NCBI GenBank assembly: GCA_946406115.1
Contig: OX291544.1
Span: forward strand, 5,146,001-5,210,000
DNA: 64,000 nt
Reading direction: 5' to 3'
Source: Apoda limacodes
Taxonomy: Eukaryota; Arthropoda; Insecta; Lepidoptera; Limacodidae
This document shows positions 24,401-34,915 of the stretch, one piece after another (positions within the stretch are counted from its first letter, which is position 1; every line of letters starts with the position of its first letter). The notes beneath the pieces were generated by a model. It saw nothing but the letters and a program-made list of their open reading frames with translations. It was not told where the DNA came from and did no database searches. The position numbers and the translations under genes were made by a program.

Positions 24401-27400
24401 ATTGGCAAGGAACAGTTAAAATATCAATTTCCCTAAACAGTTCCCTAAGAGCATTTTCCAGTTTATAGATTGACAGTAATAGGTAGGTGGTCTCCTACTT
24501 CTAAAGTACAACTAAAATAGTTAACCAGAAATATGTACAACATATTTGTCCAAATTCAAAATATCTATTGGATGTATTTGATGTGACATTTTAGTTATTT
24601 ATTTGTTCGTACTGGTTAAAACATTCTGAACCCGTATGGCAAACACCTTCCAAACACTTCTTCTTCCTATCGGCACAACCACATCTATTTGTTCTGCAAC
24701 CTGTCTTGCTTGCAATTACATGATATCAGCTGCAAATCTTTGAACGATAACGGCACAGTGTTGCCATATGTACGGATTTGTCCGTACATTAACGAAACTT
24801 TGAACAATTTCTCAGAACACAACCCACTATACAAGCGGAAGAACACACACAGGGAGGCAATGTCTCTTCTCAGACTTAAGGGTTCGATACGGCTTGTAAG
24901 TTTGGGATCGTCGGCGATTTTGACAGCCCGTCGTTGAACCGAGTCAAAAGGGCTAAGCTGGTATCCGGGTGCACCCCCGGGTGGACTTGCGACTTGTAAA
25001 GCAGCAACCTTAGCCCCGAAGTGAAGTACTGCTTCCCTCTGTTGAGTACACCAAGTTTTTTGGACGCCAGCTTCACCTTGTCTTGCATATGATAATCATC
25101 GCTGGAGATGTCAACACCAACGCCAATAATCTTGGAGATGGAACTATCATCAATAATAGGACATCGGTGTCACGGCTGTGCACTATCAACTTTTCAAATC
25201 CCAAATTTTTATAATCTATACCATGAAGAACAAATCGTGTGTCAGCTTCCGCATGATAGGATTGCAAGTGGTCTATATTTTGATGGAGGTTCGTGCTCAC
25301 GACTTCGGCTTCAGGAAAACCTCCAGAAGTCAGTAGTTCGTAATTGGCTTCAAGGCTTGTTTAGTAATTCCTATGGACATAAACACTTCAAGGCTTGATT
25401 TATTTGAAACTAAACTAAAGTGTAGCATAAGTATGTACCTATTATGTATTAAGTTTCTAACACTACCAGATAAAACTAATTAGGTACATACACAGCCACT
25501 ACGGTGCAAAAACAGAGCGAGAGACTGAGTGACTGACGTGCGAGAGACGTCGTCGTTGAGATGGCTATTCATTCGACCAATCTCTGTCTCGGTCGTCACG
25601 AGCTCGTCCTTGATATCGGTGATAACTTTGTTATTTTGTGACCGAATTTCAAAATTCAAAGAGACCGCAAGCTAATAAATGTTGCAATTTATGTAGTACT
25701 TTGTTCTAAACCTATCTATATCAATTACTGCTTCAATTCAACAAAACTAAAAATACCTTTGTTATTTACAGGAATCATTGTAAGACATGATATGTTAAGC
25801 ATTGTATCACCTATCATATGACAACTTATTTGTTGAAATAGGATAAGAGGTTATTGAGAAAATAATCAAACCCTGATACTCAGTTTCCGCCACTTTAGAA
25901 CGTGACAACCGGTTTATTCTTGTTCAGAAGATCATGTTGAATACAACGATACCAGTTGTCGGTAGAGGACTCCTGAGTCCGACGGGAATCGGCATTTGAC
26001 GATTTTCTTAAAAGCGGTTTCTCTACTATAGCTAGTAACAGGGAATTTAGATTAGGACATAACAAATCAAAGAGGGACTAGAAATTAATTCTAAGTATAG
26101 TCACGTCTAATCCGTTTTGGAACCACTCACCCTGATGCTGTTGTACAGTCCAAATTGTTCACTAATATGATAGAGAGGCCCGTTGCCTCCTTCCGTAGAT
26201 TAATTTAATACGAGGGACGCGAGAGCGTGCTTAACCGCCACGTTTTTAGAACTATTTGATGCGCCGAAGAAGCAAGCCGACCGTGTAACGCGATTAATGC
26301 CGGCCGCGACCTAAAAGAACTAAAAATTGCGATGGGAGCACGGGCTGCCGGGAGCTGGATCAAATTCAGATAAGGCAGGTGACGTCATCGCTTACCTGTA
26401 CCGAACAATCCCCGGCCCAGCCAAATCGAATCGGATTGAGACTTCACAAACGGGAGAATCCTAAGCAACAGGGAGACGAGACAAAGTCGCCACAACTCGT
26501 CTCAGAACGGAGCCATCAACCAATACCTCCACAACTCGAGGAACTCTATCCTGCCTTGGAACTATTCCAATATACGACCTATTTTGCTTAATTCCAAACT
26601 TCGGATCATATGTTTCTCCACGGAGAACATTGTTTACATTGAATCGACGATTCAAGTGTTCTCAGAAACCTATTTGAATAAATATTGTTTTGATTTGATT
26701 TAATTTCAATGCCTAAGTCTAAGTCCTATCTAACTTTCTGGAGTGACCGAAAGGAAGCCTGTCAGGACGAAATGGTCCGTCAAACGTACAGGCACTAGTG
26801 GTTGTGCTGGGTCCATTTTAATTTAAACATAAAACATATAACCCAGACAAATACTCGGGCGAGGGGAATTCAGGGAGATAACTGTGACCTAAAACTGTCC
26901 TGAACCCTAATACCAAAATTCCACCAATTCCTTGCATCCGGATCTCAACTTTAATTAATCCAGTAATCATGCCGACACTACGCACCCCTGCGAGCCAGGA
27001 AACAAAATCGTGAGGGAGGAACGGAATAGTTAGTAAAAGTATATAGTACCTACGCCACCATCGAATTTTTTTTTTATTATATAACGCACTTTAGGGGAGC
27101 GGGGAGGGTCTGGTTTGGTTTAGAAATTAACAGAAATGTTTGTATTGGTTGGCATCCAAATAATTCAACAATTAGACATCAACTAGTGGAGTCTATTTAG
27201 TTCTAGCATCATCTTGGGACCGTATTATTATACGAGAACTTTTAATTACAAAATTTACACTTGTGTTTTGTGGCGAAATCTGCTGTTTACACTTAATATG
27301 TTAATAAAACTGACCAAACCGTCTTTTACCCATTAACATGATTTTTCATTAATGCAAAAATGAATGAACTATGTATCGTACCAGCACCAAGGATGCAGGT

Positions 27401-30400
27401 TCAATAACATAATCAGTATCTCATTATATCAATATGTTACGCTAAGGACTTTATAATTTATCATCATCATAATAATCTAATGTAATCACCATTAGATAAT
27501 TTGTGGGCCTGATTCATGTACATTTGGTTACCTACTACTCTTACAGTGCATCCAGTGTTGGCTCCTTGTTCTATACTTAAAAGGGGGCCACTTAACAACG
27601 GGCGGCGTCACCTTCCCGCTCACTGTCTACACAGGGGTTGCGTCTAAAAAACCTACCCTCTTAGTCCTATCCGAAATCCGACGGGGAGGGTAGGAGGGCA
27701 GAAACGACCACTTCTACACTGGCAGGCTCAAAGCCTACAGAGCGTTGTAGACCACTATTAGGGCGTTGAGGAGCCCAATCCGTAGGTCCCTGACGTTCTG
27801 AACTCGTGGCAACCCCAAAATGGCGGAGAGGTGCGTGTCTGCCAATCGCCACACATTCTGGTATCTTTTATTATCCAGCAACTCACGTGCCACCGTATAG
27901 CTGAAGTCGTCCAACGGGAGATGCTGGATAAGACCACGCGGTTCCCCGTCCAATGAGGCCAATAGATATGCCAGCTTTTGGCCCGGTGTAAGGTCGGAGC
28001 GGGCGTCGGTCCGGTAGGAGGTCCACTGGCTAACCATTCCTGCAAACCTGGGGACATTCAACACCGGCAGCCTACTTAATAGTGCCGACGTTGCCAGGTT
28101 AGGGCCAGCGGGCCCTCCTTCCGGCTGGGGCGTGACGAGATCCCCTACAGCCTGTCTGATCTCGTCCACTATCTCCTCGGCCTGCTCGAGGTCGGCCATG
28201 ATCATAGCCATGGCCTCCAAATCCAGGTCAGCCTCCACAATGTCCTGGCAGGCTTGACTAAGCACCAATTCGCTCATCTTACTGCTCATGTCGAAAACTC
28301 TGGTCCTCGGTTAAGACATCGTTACTAATGCACACACAATCAAAAGATTGTGAAAAGAAGACACACAAACGTACAACAGCCTTATTAGAAATGCAACCTA
28401 TTATTAAACGTACATCGAAAATAAAAACCGAGTAACAAATAAATAAACAAATCAATAATTTACAACAGATAACAAGGGCGCGCGGAACCCCTACTGTTCC
28501 AACAGAACGCGTATCTCTTATCGCTAACCCGTATACCTAAACAATACCTAACTTAAATTCCTACAGTAACTCAAACAATCTTGACACTAAACCTGCCAAA
28601 TACCTACCGACGGTTCTAATCGGCGCATAAGGTCAGTCCCAGAGGTCCGTAAAAATTCTACCAAAACCCGAGAGCAACCGCGCTCTGCTACCAATGTTGT
28701 TTACTGACCCTGTGCGCCGAGTTTGATGCTTCGTTGACTGTCTGTCTGTCAATCGTCCGTAGGGGCCTAGCTTGTAAGAGGGAATTTAGATTAGGACAAA
28801 ACAAATCAAAGAGAGACTAGAAATTAATTCTAAGTATATTCACGTCAGATCCGTATCCTCTGACCGCTCACCCTGATGCTGTTATACAGTCCAAATTGTT
28901 TACTTATATGATAGGAAGGCCCGTTGCATCCCTCCGTCGATTAATTCAATACGCGGGACGCGAGAGCGTGCTTGACCGCACGTTTTTAGAACTATCTGAT
29001 GCGCCGAAGAAGCAAGCCGTCCATGTGACGCGACTAATGCCGGCCGCGACAACTAAAAATTGCAATCGGAGCACGGCTGCGGGGCGCTCGGTCGAAGTCA
29101 GATAAGGCCGGTGACATCGTCGCTTACTTGTACCAAACACTGCAATTGAACAAGAGAAATTTCTTACCTGATGATGGGTAATATCTGCTGAACAAACATC
29201 TTTTAATTGGTACGTAAGCTTGAGATTTCAAAGCATTTATGCATTGTTTGAGATGATTTTCCAATATTCTTGCTGACTATAACCAAAATATCAATGTTTA
29301 ATAAATACTTTTAACACGGCTAGTACATTTATAAAAAATAATAAATGCGAAATTATTTTGCGGGCAACTAAAATCGGTAATGGCAACTAATAGTTGTATT
29401 TAATAAAAATAAATTGGCAGCATTTTAATTTTTTGCAAAAACTAAATTTTATGGGCAGCAAGTTGGCTCTATGCAACTTTGGAAACAGCAGATAACATAA
29501 TAAATAAGTAAATGTAAATCATAGCCAGGTTTATAAAAAAAATTGACTGGGTAACATAATATTTGGATGACTTTCATAGTATTTTAGCAACTACTTTTGG
29601 GTACTGTGTTGTTAGCAATGTTATATATGAAAATAGATAGATTTAATAATAGTAGCACACTCAGTTTTATAGTGCACCACCATCAAATATTTTTATAATT
29701 ATATAACATACTTAAGGGGAGCGGGGAGGGTCTGGTTTGGTTTAGAAATTACCCTAAGAGATGGAAGCAGTCAATTATTATATCCCAAATTAAATAAGAA
29801 AAATGTTTGTATTGATTGGTATCCCATTAATTAGTTCAAGCAACATCTCGGTACCGTATTATGTTATGTACATTTATTTAGAATCAGAGAATTTTTTATT
29901 ACAAAATTTACAGCTGTGTTTTTTGGCGAAATCGCCTGTTTACACATGATATGTTAAGAAAACTAACCAAACAGTCTTTTACTCACTGACATGATTTTTC
30001 ATTAATGCAAAAAGAAATGAACTATGTATGGTACCAGCAGCAAGGATGCAGAATCAATAACATAATCATTATCTCATTATATCAATATGTTACCCTAAGG
30101 CCTTTTTAATTTATTATCATCATAATAATCTAATCTAATCACCATAACATAATTTGTGGACCTGATTCATGTAAATTTGGTGGCCAACTACTCTTACAGT
30201 GCATCCAGTGTTGGCTCCCTATTCTATACGTAATGATAGGTATGTGATTGCAATTTGCAATTTAATTGAATCATCCAAACCATTTAAATATCAATAAGTT
30301 TCTACAGCATATCAATATGTTGTCTGCGGCACAGATGACAGAAGTGACATTTCTTCTCATATGGGCTGTACAAACATATCACATTCTATAGCGTAAGAAG

Positions 30401-31885
30401 AGCTATGGGAGAACTTGTGTCAAAATTCAAGACAGACTGGACAGGGTCAAGTTGGCTTCTAAAATACTTAGTGTACTCATCAAAGTACAGTACTTTGCAG
30501 CACATCACTTCAGGGCATAGGCAGCAATTACTAGTATGGAGTGACAGATACAACCCTGTGCATCATAGTGATTCATTGACAGATATGCCTTTTCTGATTA
30601 TCTTCAAACCGCAACTATAACTGAATAGTCACGGGTTTAATATGATTTTCTACCATTAAGGCCTATGATGATTAAGTTGGTTAATAGATAATCAGTATAT
30701 AAGCTAGCTAGCTTTTTTGTAAAACATCATTATTCAAGTCCATACAAGATACAAGTATTATTCTCAATAACATATCTCAGACCTGTACACTGTAAAGGCA
30801 CACCCAAACCCCCCTTAACAGATTAAAGGTTATCAAATTATATCAAACAGCTTCTGCCAGCAGCTTCGCCCGCCCTAAATTTCGTTATTGGCGTAGGTTT
30901 TTACGGCACCTCCTTAATTATAGAAAAAAACAAACAATCAAATCTTTCCTCTTTAATCATAATATATTCATGAAACCATGGAAAAACACATATCAAATTT
31001 CAACCAAATCTGTTCAGCCATTTAGAAGTTACATAAAAAAGAAAATAATTAGGTACGTAATTAAGTAATTAGGAAAGGATAATTTTTACTAAGCATTTTC
31101 CCACTGTAATAAGTAGCCTATGTTCATAAGGGATAAATCGGCTTCTAATGGTAAAAGGATTTTTTAAATCGGTCCAGTACTTTCAGAGCCTATTCAATAT
31201 ATACAAACAATCAAATCTTGCCTCTTTATAATATTAGTATAGATTGCTTGCATTTTTTACAGATGTACATAGTGAATGAAGTTTATATTTGGTGATCTCT
31301 AGGTCAGAGTTAACGGGGCTAAAAAAAAACCTAAAAGGGGGCCCGAGGAAAAAACACCGGACTTAGAATATCTTCAGGTTTTTTTGCTTGATTTCTTCTT
31401 TTTTCCAGAGTTGTTTATATCAAATTGCTTTTTTGTAAACTCTGGGTCCCTAAATGCAGTCCCGTTATGTTTAGTAAAATCAAAACAAGGCCAAATGCAT
31501 TTATTAAAGATGTACATAGTGAACGTGGTTTATATTTGGTGATCTCTAGGCCAGAGTAAACGGGGCTAAAAAAAAACTAAATAAAATAGCATATTTTTAT
31601 TACCTTAAACTTAATTAGTGGCTCTTCATGTTCATCTTTGTAATATTCAATATTTAAAGTAATAAGACCACAATCAAAAAACCTGATAGTCACAGTTGTA
31701 CCCTTTTTGCCGGACAGAAGCTTTAAACAGCCGCCGTCTATTTTAATTTCAGCGGATAAAATAAGATTAGAAATGTAATCTTTTAGTACATTTTGTAGCT
31801 GATCAAATATAATTTTTTGGCCATTTTCGTCGCCAATACGAGCTGGATCAATAGAAAAATCCAATAAAACATTTTGAACAGACAT
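18411..31885 (-). CDS. SMS: Spermine synthase, complete, seven coding exons
   Basis: It transfers an aminopropyl group from decarboxylated S-adenosylmethionine to spermidine, making spermine in the cytosol. Exons in gene order: 31604-31885 (start ATG 31885-31883), 29168-29276, 22963-23085, 22349-22435, 22009-22166, 19514-19705, 18411-18578 (stop TAA). Phases fit throughout and give 372 residues, close to the human enzyme. Residues 1-115 form the N-terminal AdoMetDC-like domain. The aminopropyltransferase domain follows: ERLLEYDID (132-140), HSKSLGNMLVLDD, and the Gly-rich GGGDG with D204. Next are LEIDD with E223, VEDC, and YVFGDLTDIPIS, where D279 matches the catalytic Asp. The acidic and Gly-rich active-site residues are all present. 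The divergent YYPSSDE junction replaces the usual PTADG. Introns hold a minisatellite, TIR element and BEL relic. Spermine rather than spermidine synthase because of the N-terminal domain. Confidence 0.94.
18668..19043. repeat. 54-base minisatellite, about seven copies
   Basis: The unit contains ATTCAAATAGTTACGTGAAG, then GGGCGTAAAGCAACACCTGA and TAGACCACTAGTGT. Middle units are nearly identical; the two leftmost are diverged. Because 54 is divisible by three, the array opens long frames on both strands (18-residue periodic peptides). These are an artefact of the repeat length. It lies in the last intron of spermine synthase, about 90 bases from the final exon. Confidence 0.9.
20871..21150. 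mobile_element. Insertion flanked by perfect 29-base direct repeats, retroposon-like
   Basis: TATATTCATATAACATATAA and the next nine bases (ATATTACACA end) occur at 20871-20899 and again, identically, at 21122-21150. Between them are 222 bases that are more G+C-rich than the surroundings and end in an A-rich tail (AAATAAAAAATAAAAAATAAAAC). This is what a reverse-transcribed RNA copy with a target-site duplication looks like. The source RNA was not recognised. It lies in the spermine synthase intron between exons 5 and 6. Confidence 0.6.
21326..21400 (+). repeat. Tail fragment of the GGGTTCCGTACC-family repeat
   Basis: ATTACGTAAATGGTGG, TATGGAACCCTCGGTGCGCA, AGTCCGACTCGC and TTGACCGGTTTTT match the right end of the repeat at 1281-1755. 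It follows an ACATA/TATA-rich microsatellite-like stretch. Confidence 0.6.
24870..25095 (-). pseudogene. LINE ORF2 C-terminal fragment
   Basis: On the minus strand it reads QDKVKLASKKLGVLNRGKQY, FTSGLRLLLYKSQVHPG, and then the tail about a multi-codon RFN block. This is the region after the RT domain in Jockey/CR1-like LINEs (usual form LYKSQVRP-EYC-HLW). A shared copy lies at 34920-35170 on the minus strand and another at 61800-62050 on the plus strand. It is truncated and frame-broken. Confidence 0.7.
25100..25300 (-). pseudogene. Fragment of a repetitive protein with HAEADTR motif
   Basis: The frame reads STNLHQNIDHLQSYHAEADT, RFVLHGIDYKNLGFEKLIVH and SRDTDVLLLMI. I recall the pattern EADTR-hLH...S-DTDVh-LL from multicopy, transposon-associated proteins in animals, but cannot name the family. 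The frame is short, lacks flanking exons, and sits within the long-TIR unit, so a captured or element-internal fragment is likely. Confidence 0.45.
26035..26407 (-). mobile_element. 3' LTR of a BEL/Pao retrotransposon, truncated
   Basis: It matches 28770-29139 at high identity by eye: TTTAGATTAGGACA, AGAAATTAATTCTAAGTAT, CACCCTGATGCTGTT, GCGCCGAAGAAGCAAGCCG and TAATGCCGGCCGCGAC. On the minus strand it starts TGTTCGGTACAGG at 26407. It is preceded by a purine-rich GGCCGGGGA, which fits a polypurine tract. Its far end (25970-26035) no longer matches the other LTR, so it is truncated or replaced there. Confidence 0.75.
27054..27576. repeat. Direct repeat copy A (copy B at 29675-30229)
   Basis: GGGGAGCGGGGAGGGTCTGG near 27095, TTGGTTTAGAAATTA, then CATGATTTTTCATTAATGCA, and TACAGTGCATCCAGTGTTGG near 27545 all recur in copy B in the same order and orientation. 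By eye the copies are roughly 85-90% identical; copy B has an extra block of about 45 bases near 29750. No coding content. Copy A abuts the BEL gag remnant; copy B lies on the other side of the LTR and of spermine synthase exon 2. Confidence 0.8.
27577..28320 (-). pseudogene. BEL/Pao gag remnant
   Basis: An open frame runs from Met 28289 to a stop at 27735 (184 residues). It reads MSSKMSELVLSQACQDIVEA, an acidic helical stretch, and then the DUF1759-type core. That core contains LPVLNVPRFAGMVSQWTSYR, LTPGQKLAYLLASLDGEPRG and LIQHLPLDDFSYTVARELLD. This core is the retrotransposon capsid region of BEL/Pao elements. The frame ends after LGLPRV-NVRDLR; the nucleocapsid, protease, RT and integrase are gone. 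Upstream on the same strand is the LTR at 28695-29139 with a primer-binding-site-like TTGGTAGCAGAGC next to it. Confidence 0.85.
28695..29139 (-). mobile_element. 5' LTR of the BEL/Pao relic
   Basis: On the minus strand it starts TGTTTGGTACAAG at 29139 and ends GTAAACAACA at 28695 (445 bases, TG...CA). It is followed by TTGGTAGCAGAGC, a plausible primer-binding region. It shares most of its length with 26035-26407. Its outer end is only 28 bases from the 5' splice site of spermine synthase exon 2, inside intron 2, and the element runs in the same direction as the gene. Confidence 0.8.
29675..30229. repeat. Direct repeat copy B (copy A at 27054-27576)
   Basis: It carries the same ordered blocks as copy A, from CACCACCATC to GGCTCCCTATTCTATAC. 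The flanks differ from those of copy A, so the edges are fairly sharp. It lies in intron 1 of spermine synthase, about 400 bases upstream of exon 2 in gene direction. Confidence 0.8.
30853..31248 (-). mobile_element. Helitron-like / MITE repeat, GCCCGCCCTAAATTTCG type
   Basis: CAGCTTCGCCCGCCCTAAAT opens it. AACCATGGAAAAACACATAT, CAAATCTGTTCAGCCATTTAG and, at the end, TATAATATTAGTATAGAT are blocks I recall from a very common lepidopteran non-autonomous repeat. Related copies are at 63066-63310 and, in part, 33590-33715 and 4158-4210. No coding content. Confidence 0.55.
31261..31579. repeat. Two direct copies of a 71-base segment, 247 bases apart
   Basis: AGATGTACATAGTGAA followed by TTTATATTTGGTGATCTCTA starts at 31261 and again at 31508. 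Both copies end in ACGGGGCTAAAAAAAAAC. The second copy ends about 25 bases from the 5' splice site of spermine synthase exon 1 (31604), so it lies in the start of intron 1 as read on the minus strand. Confidence 0.75.
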
Positions 31886-32149
31886 AGTACGAAATTATCC
31901 AAAATATTTCACAACCCGACCCCGTTCCCGTTTGTTTTATTTGTTTTTTTTCTTTTGGTTCCATTTCTTTCTAAAATGGAAAAGGCAAAAGCACATTGCG
32001 CCATACAGCCAACACAAAGGTTATTTTCTTGTTAAAATTGTTCTTCTTCAAATGGGTGATATTGGGTACTTCCTTATTTACTTAAATACCTTCTACTGTG
32101 CTTCTTATAAAATCATGTAACATTGGGAATTTTTTAGGAGTTCTGATAA

Positions 32150-32830
32150 ACTGCGCGGGATGTTCTGCGGTGATTTATAAACTTGCAATAGGTTACTGGT
32201 TAAAATTATCCTTTGAAGTGAAAAGTACGGTGCAGCCGTTGCATGATGGGGAGGAGATCATGTGTAATTGTATGCAGATGCTCATTAAAACGGCCATGTC
32301 CAATTCGCAACCGACATAAAACAGTTAAAAATCTTCTACAGGTATATTTCCATTTGATAAATCACTACGTATCGTTGGATTGATAGCGTGATACCAATTG
32401 CCTTTAGTGTATAAAGTTTCTTTCCATTGAAAAAAATTTTTTTTAATGTATTAACGCAGTCTGTACATGGGATTTTATTGTCTTTTAGTGAAACATTGGT
32501 TAAAGTATTGGTAATTATCTATGCAAATGAATCAACTCGTTCGTTACCAGCTACACCAATGTGTGCTGGTGTCCAAAATAATACTATATGTTTTTGTATT
32601 GAGGACAATTCACTGTATATTTATCTTATATTGTAGATAAGATAGTTTGTTCTAGCGGAAAAGGAGGGATTTGATAAGGCTTGTACGCCTTATTGTACGC
32701 TCTTGCTGTCAGTTAAAATAACCCAATTGTTAAATTCTGTTTTTCCAATATAATCTAAAGCTGCCATAATAGCTGTAGTTTCAGCTGTATAAATACTTGT
32801 ATTATTTTGTAATTTTAGGCCATGCCCAAT
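32150..32830 (-). pseudogene. LINE RNase H domain relic
   Basis: The minus strand reads NNTSIYTAETTAIMAALDYI then NWVILTDSKSVQ near 32815-32700: the Glu and Asp motifs of an RNase H fold. Further on it reads VLFWTPAHIGVAGNERVDSF near 32600-32530, the conserved W-P-H-G-GNE-AD block. Stops interrupt it. RNase H at the ORF end points to I, R1 or Loa-type LINEs rather than RTE. It lies just upstream of the spermine synthase start, between the two divergent genes. Confidence 0.75.
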
Positions 32831-32932
32831 CTTTGGGTATCATAAAATGCCATAGATACGTTTTTATTATTTATTTATTCTCTCCATTAGTGTATATATG
32901 TCTATATTCTGACCAGTCATCCAATTCTTTAG

Positions 32933-33220
32933 ATATGTCGCAGGCAAATCGTATAATTCGCCGTTATACAATATGCCTAGGCAGATCGTTAAGTATGGAA
33001 TAGAATTTATCATATAACTGAACAGATTATTATATGAAGCTTGGCTGGAACGCTCCGCTCGCTTCGCTCGCTCCGCATCTACGTTAATAAAAGAGAAACT
33101 GAACCTAAACTGACATACATGACTAATACAGTGCGATTTCTGTTCCTTTCGTCTCCATACTTTACGATCTGCCTAGGCATATTGTAAAACGGCGAATTAT
33201 ACGATTTGCCTGCGACATAT
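32933..33220. repeat. Inverted repeat, 66-68-base arms
   Basis: ATATGTCGCAGGCAAATCGT, ATAATTCGCCGTT and CAATATGCCTAGGCAGATCG at 32934-33000 recur in reverse complement at 33155-33220 with about three mismatches. The 154-base spacer contains GAACGCTCCGCTCGCTTCGC then TCGCTCCGC, a C/G-rich run. No coding content. It looks like the ends of a small DNA element. Confidence 0.75.
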
Positions 33221-34266
33221 ACATCATATTTGGTATAAAGATTTTTATTCACAACTATATTCATCTCATAAAATGTAATATTATATGTACCATTATAACA
33301 GGGTAACTTATAACTACTCAATAAATTATTGTCATCTTTGAATTTTAAATTTTATTCATCGTATCGTATTAGGAAAAATTATCTTATCTATATGCTTTCA
33401 AAGCATATTATTATTTACAGCTACAAGTTTTAATACAAAATTTGATCAAAGAAATTCAAAACGAATTGACAGTGGTGGTAAATTGCTTTCTATTTGCATA
33501 GAGTTTATTGGTGATGTGTTCATAGTTCCTAACACAATACGCAAATTCCTGTTTTATACTTTTTCAAGCTTTTCTACAATCTTTTTACTTCTACAAGCCT
33601 ATATGCTATTCCAGGACCTAACCTATATGTATGCCAAATTTCATACGGATGCGTCCAGTGGTTAATTGAGTAACAAACATCCATCCAGACATACAACAAA
33701 ATAATAGTAGGAATTAACAACCAACTTTGTAATTTAAAAAATAATTAGTGGTATTAGCACACGGACGCTCACTCCGCTAACTATATGACTAAATATGTCC
33801 TTTGTAACACCTAACAAAATGTCATAAGACAGAAAGATACAAAAACAGTCACTATAGTGCAGAGATGCTAAAACGGTGTGTCAAAAATCGTGAGTGCTTC
33901 TATAGTCGATCTCGAGACAAAATTCCAATATAGAACTATTTACACAGATTTTGTTTTAGTAGGTAAGTAACCAAAAATAAATTTAATAAATGAAGTACTA
34001 AAATCTATTCGATCCAAAATTGGACCAAAATAGCCCCCTGATAACTTTCTTTTATCATGCGACTTTTCTTTAACCAGTACCGGTTAAAGAAAAGTCGCGT
34101 TTTTTATTGCAGTCACTTTTTTTAGAAACACCTATGATATATACCATGATGGAGCACCAGCAATGAATGGAAACAAAAACGGTTTTGTAGCATTCTTGCC
34201 TTGCGTCGCGCTTAAGACGATTTCCCTTCATTTTTCCTATTCTATTGCATTATACATCAACAAGTT

Positions 34267-34915
34267 TTGTGTTCAAAAGTGCTAAACATGGAGGAGATTA
34301 TGGGCATTGCAATAAAAATTGTGAATTCCATCCGTGCACGTAGCTTGCAACAACGGTTCTTTAAATTGCAGTTGGAAGATAATTATTTACAGACTGATTT
34401 AGTTCTTCACACGGTCGTCAGGTGGTTCAGTAGCGAGAAATTCCTAGAAGGGTTTCGAGAATTTTTGCCGGAAATAACAGCTTTTCTGGACGAAAGAGTT
34501 GATGACACTCAGATGCTGGAAACGGAAAATGGCTAACATATTTAGAATTTTTTACAGACATCACTATGCATTTGAACACCATTGACTTGGAGCTTCAAGG
34601 TAAAGGAAAAACTATTATTGAGATGATAAGTGCAATAAACGCATTCAAAAGTTGCAACTTATGATAGATCAAATTAAAAGAAAGGATCTGAAACATATTC
34701 CGTCATTGAAAGATGAAAGATTCCTCATTCGAATTATCATATTTATGGGGCAGAATTATCAAATATTTTGGGTCAATTCATTTGATTAGATTTAGATTTC
34801 AGTAAATTGGCAAATATGACACCATTTCTGAGTTATCCATTTTCGTGTAAAAACATTGAGGAATTAGCTAGTGAAATAACAAGTCAATTTAACATGGACT
34901 CATGTTCTGTTAATA
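34267..34915 (+). pseudogene. hAT-type transposase relic (GTF2IRD2/ZBED-like)
   Basis: The frame from 34267 reads IVNSIRARSLQQRFFKLQLE, then QTDLVLHTVVRWFSSEKFLE, GFREFLPEITAFLDE and LETENG, then stops. A second frame continues YLEFFTDITMHLNTIDLELQ then GKGKTIIEMISAINAFKS. A third gives the LKDERF and DLDFSKLANMTPFLSYPFSC blocks. The order matches the central part of hAT-derived proteins such as GTF2IRD2 and ZBED/FAM200 types. The N-terminal zinc finger and the C-terminal dimerisation region are missing. At least two breaks make it non-functional. Confidence 0.75.

Larger units (their letters stand above)
23349..25965. mobile_element. DNA-element-like unit with about 230-base terminal inverted repeats
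   Basis: The left end GACAACTGGTATCATTGGGT and following bases to about 23600 are matched in reverse complement at 25770-25965, which ends GTATCGTTGTATTCAACATG read on the minus strand. Each end is itself partly palindromic: GACAACTGGT pairs with ACTGGTTGTC about 45 bases further in. Inside lie a LINE scrap (24870-25090) and a short frame with HAEADTRFVLH (25100-25300). Superfamily not determined. It sits in the large intron between spermine synthase exons 2 and 3. Confidence 0.6.
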
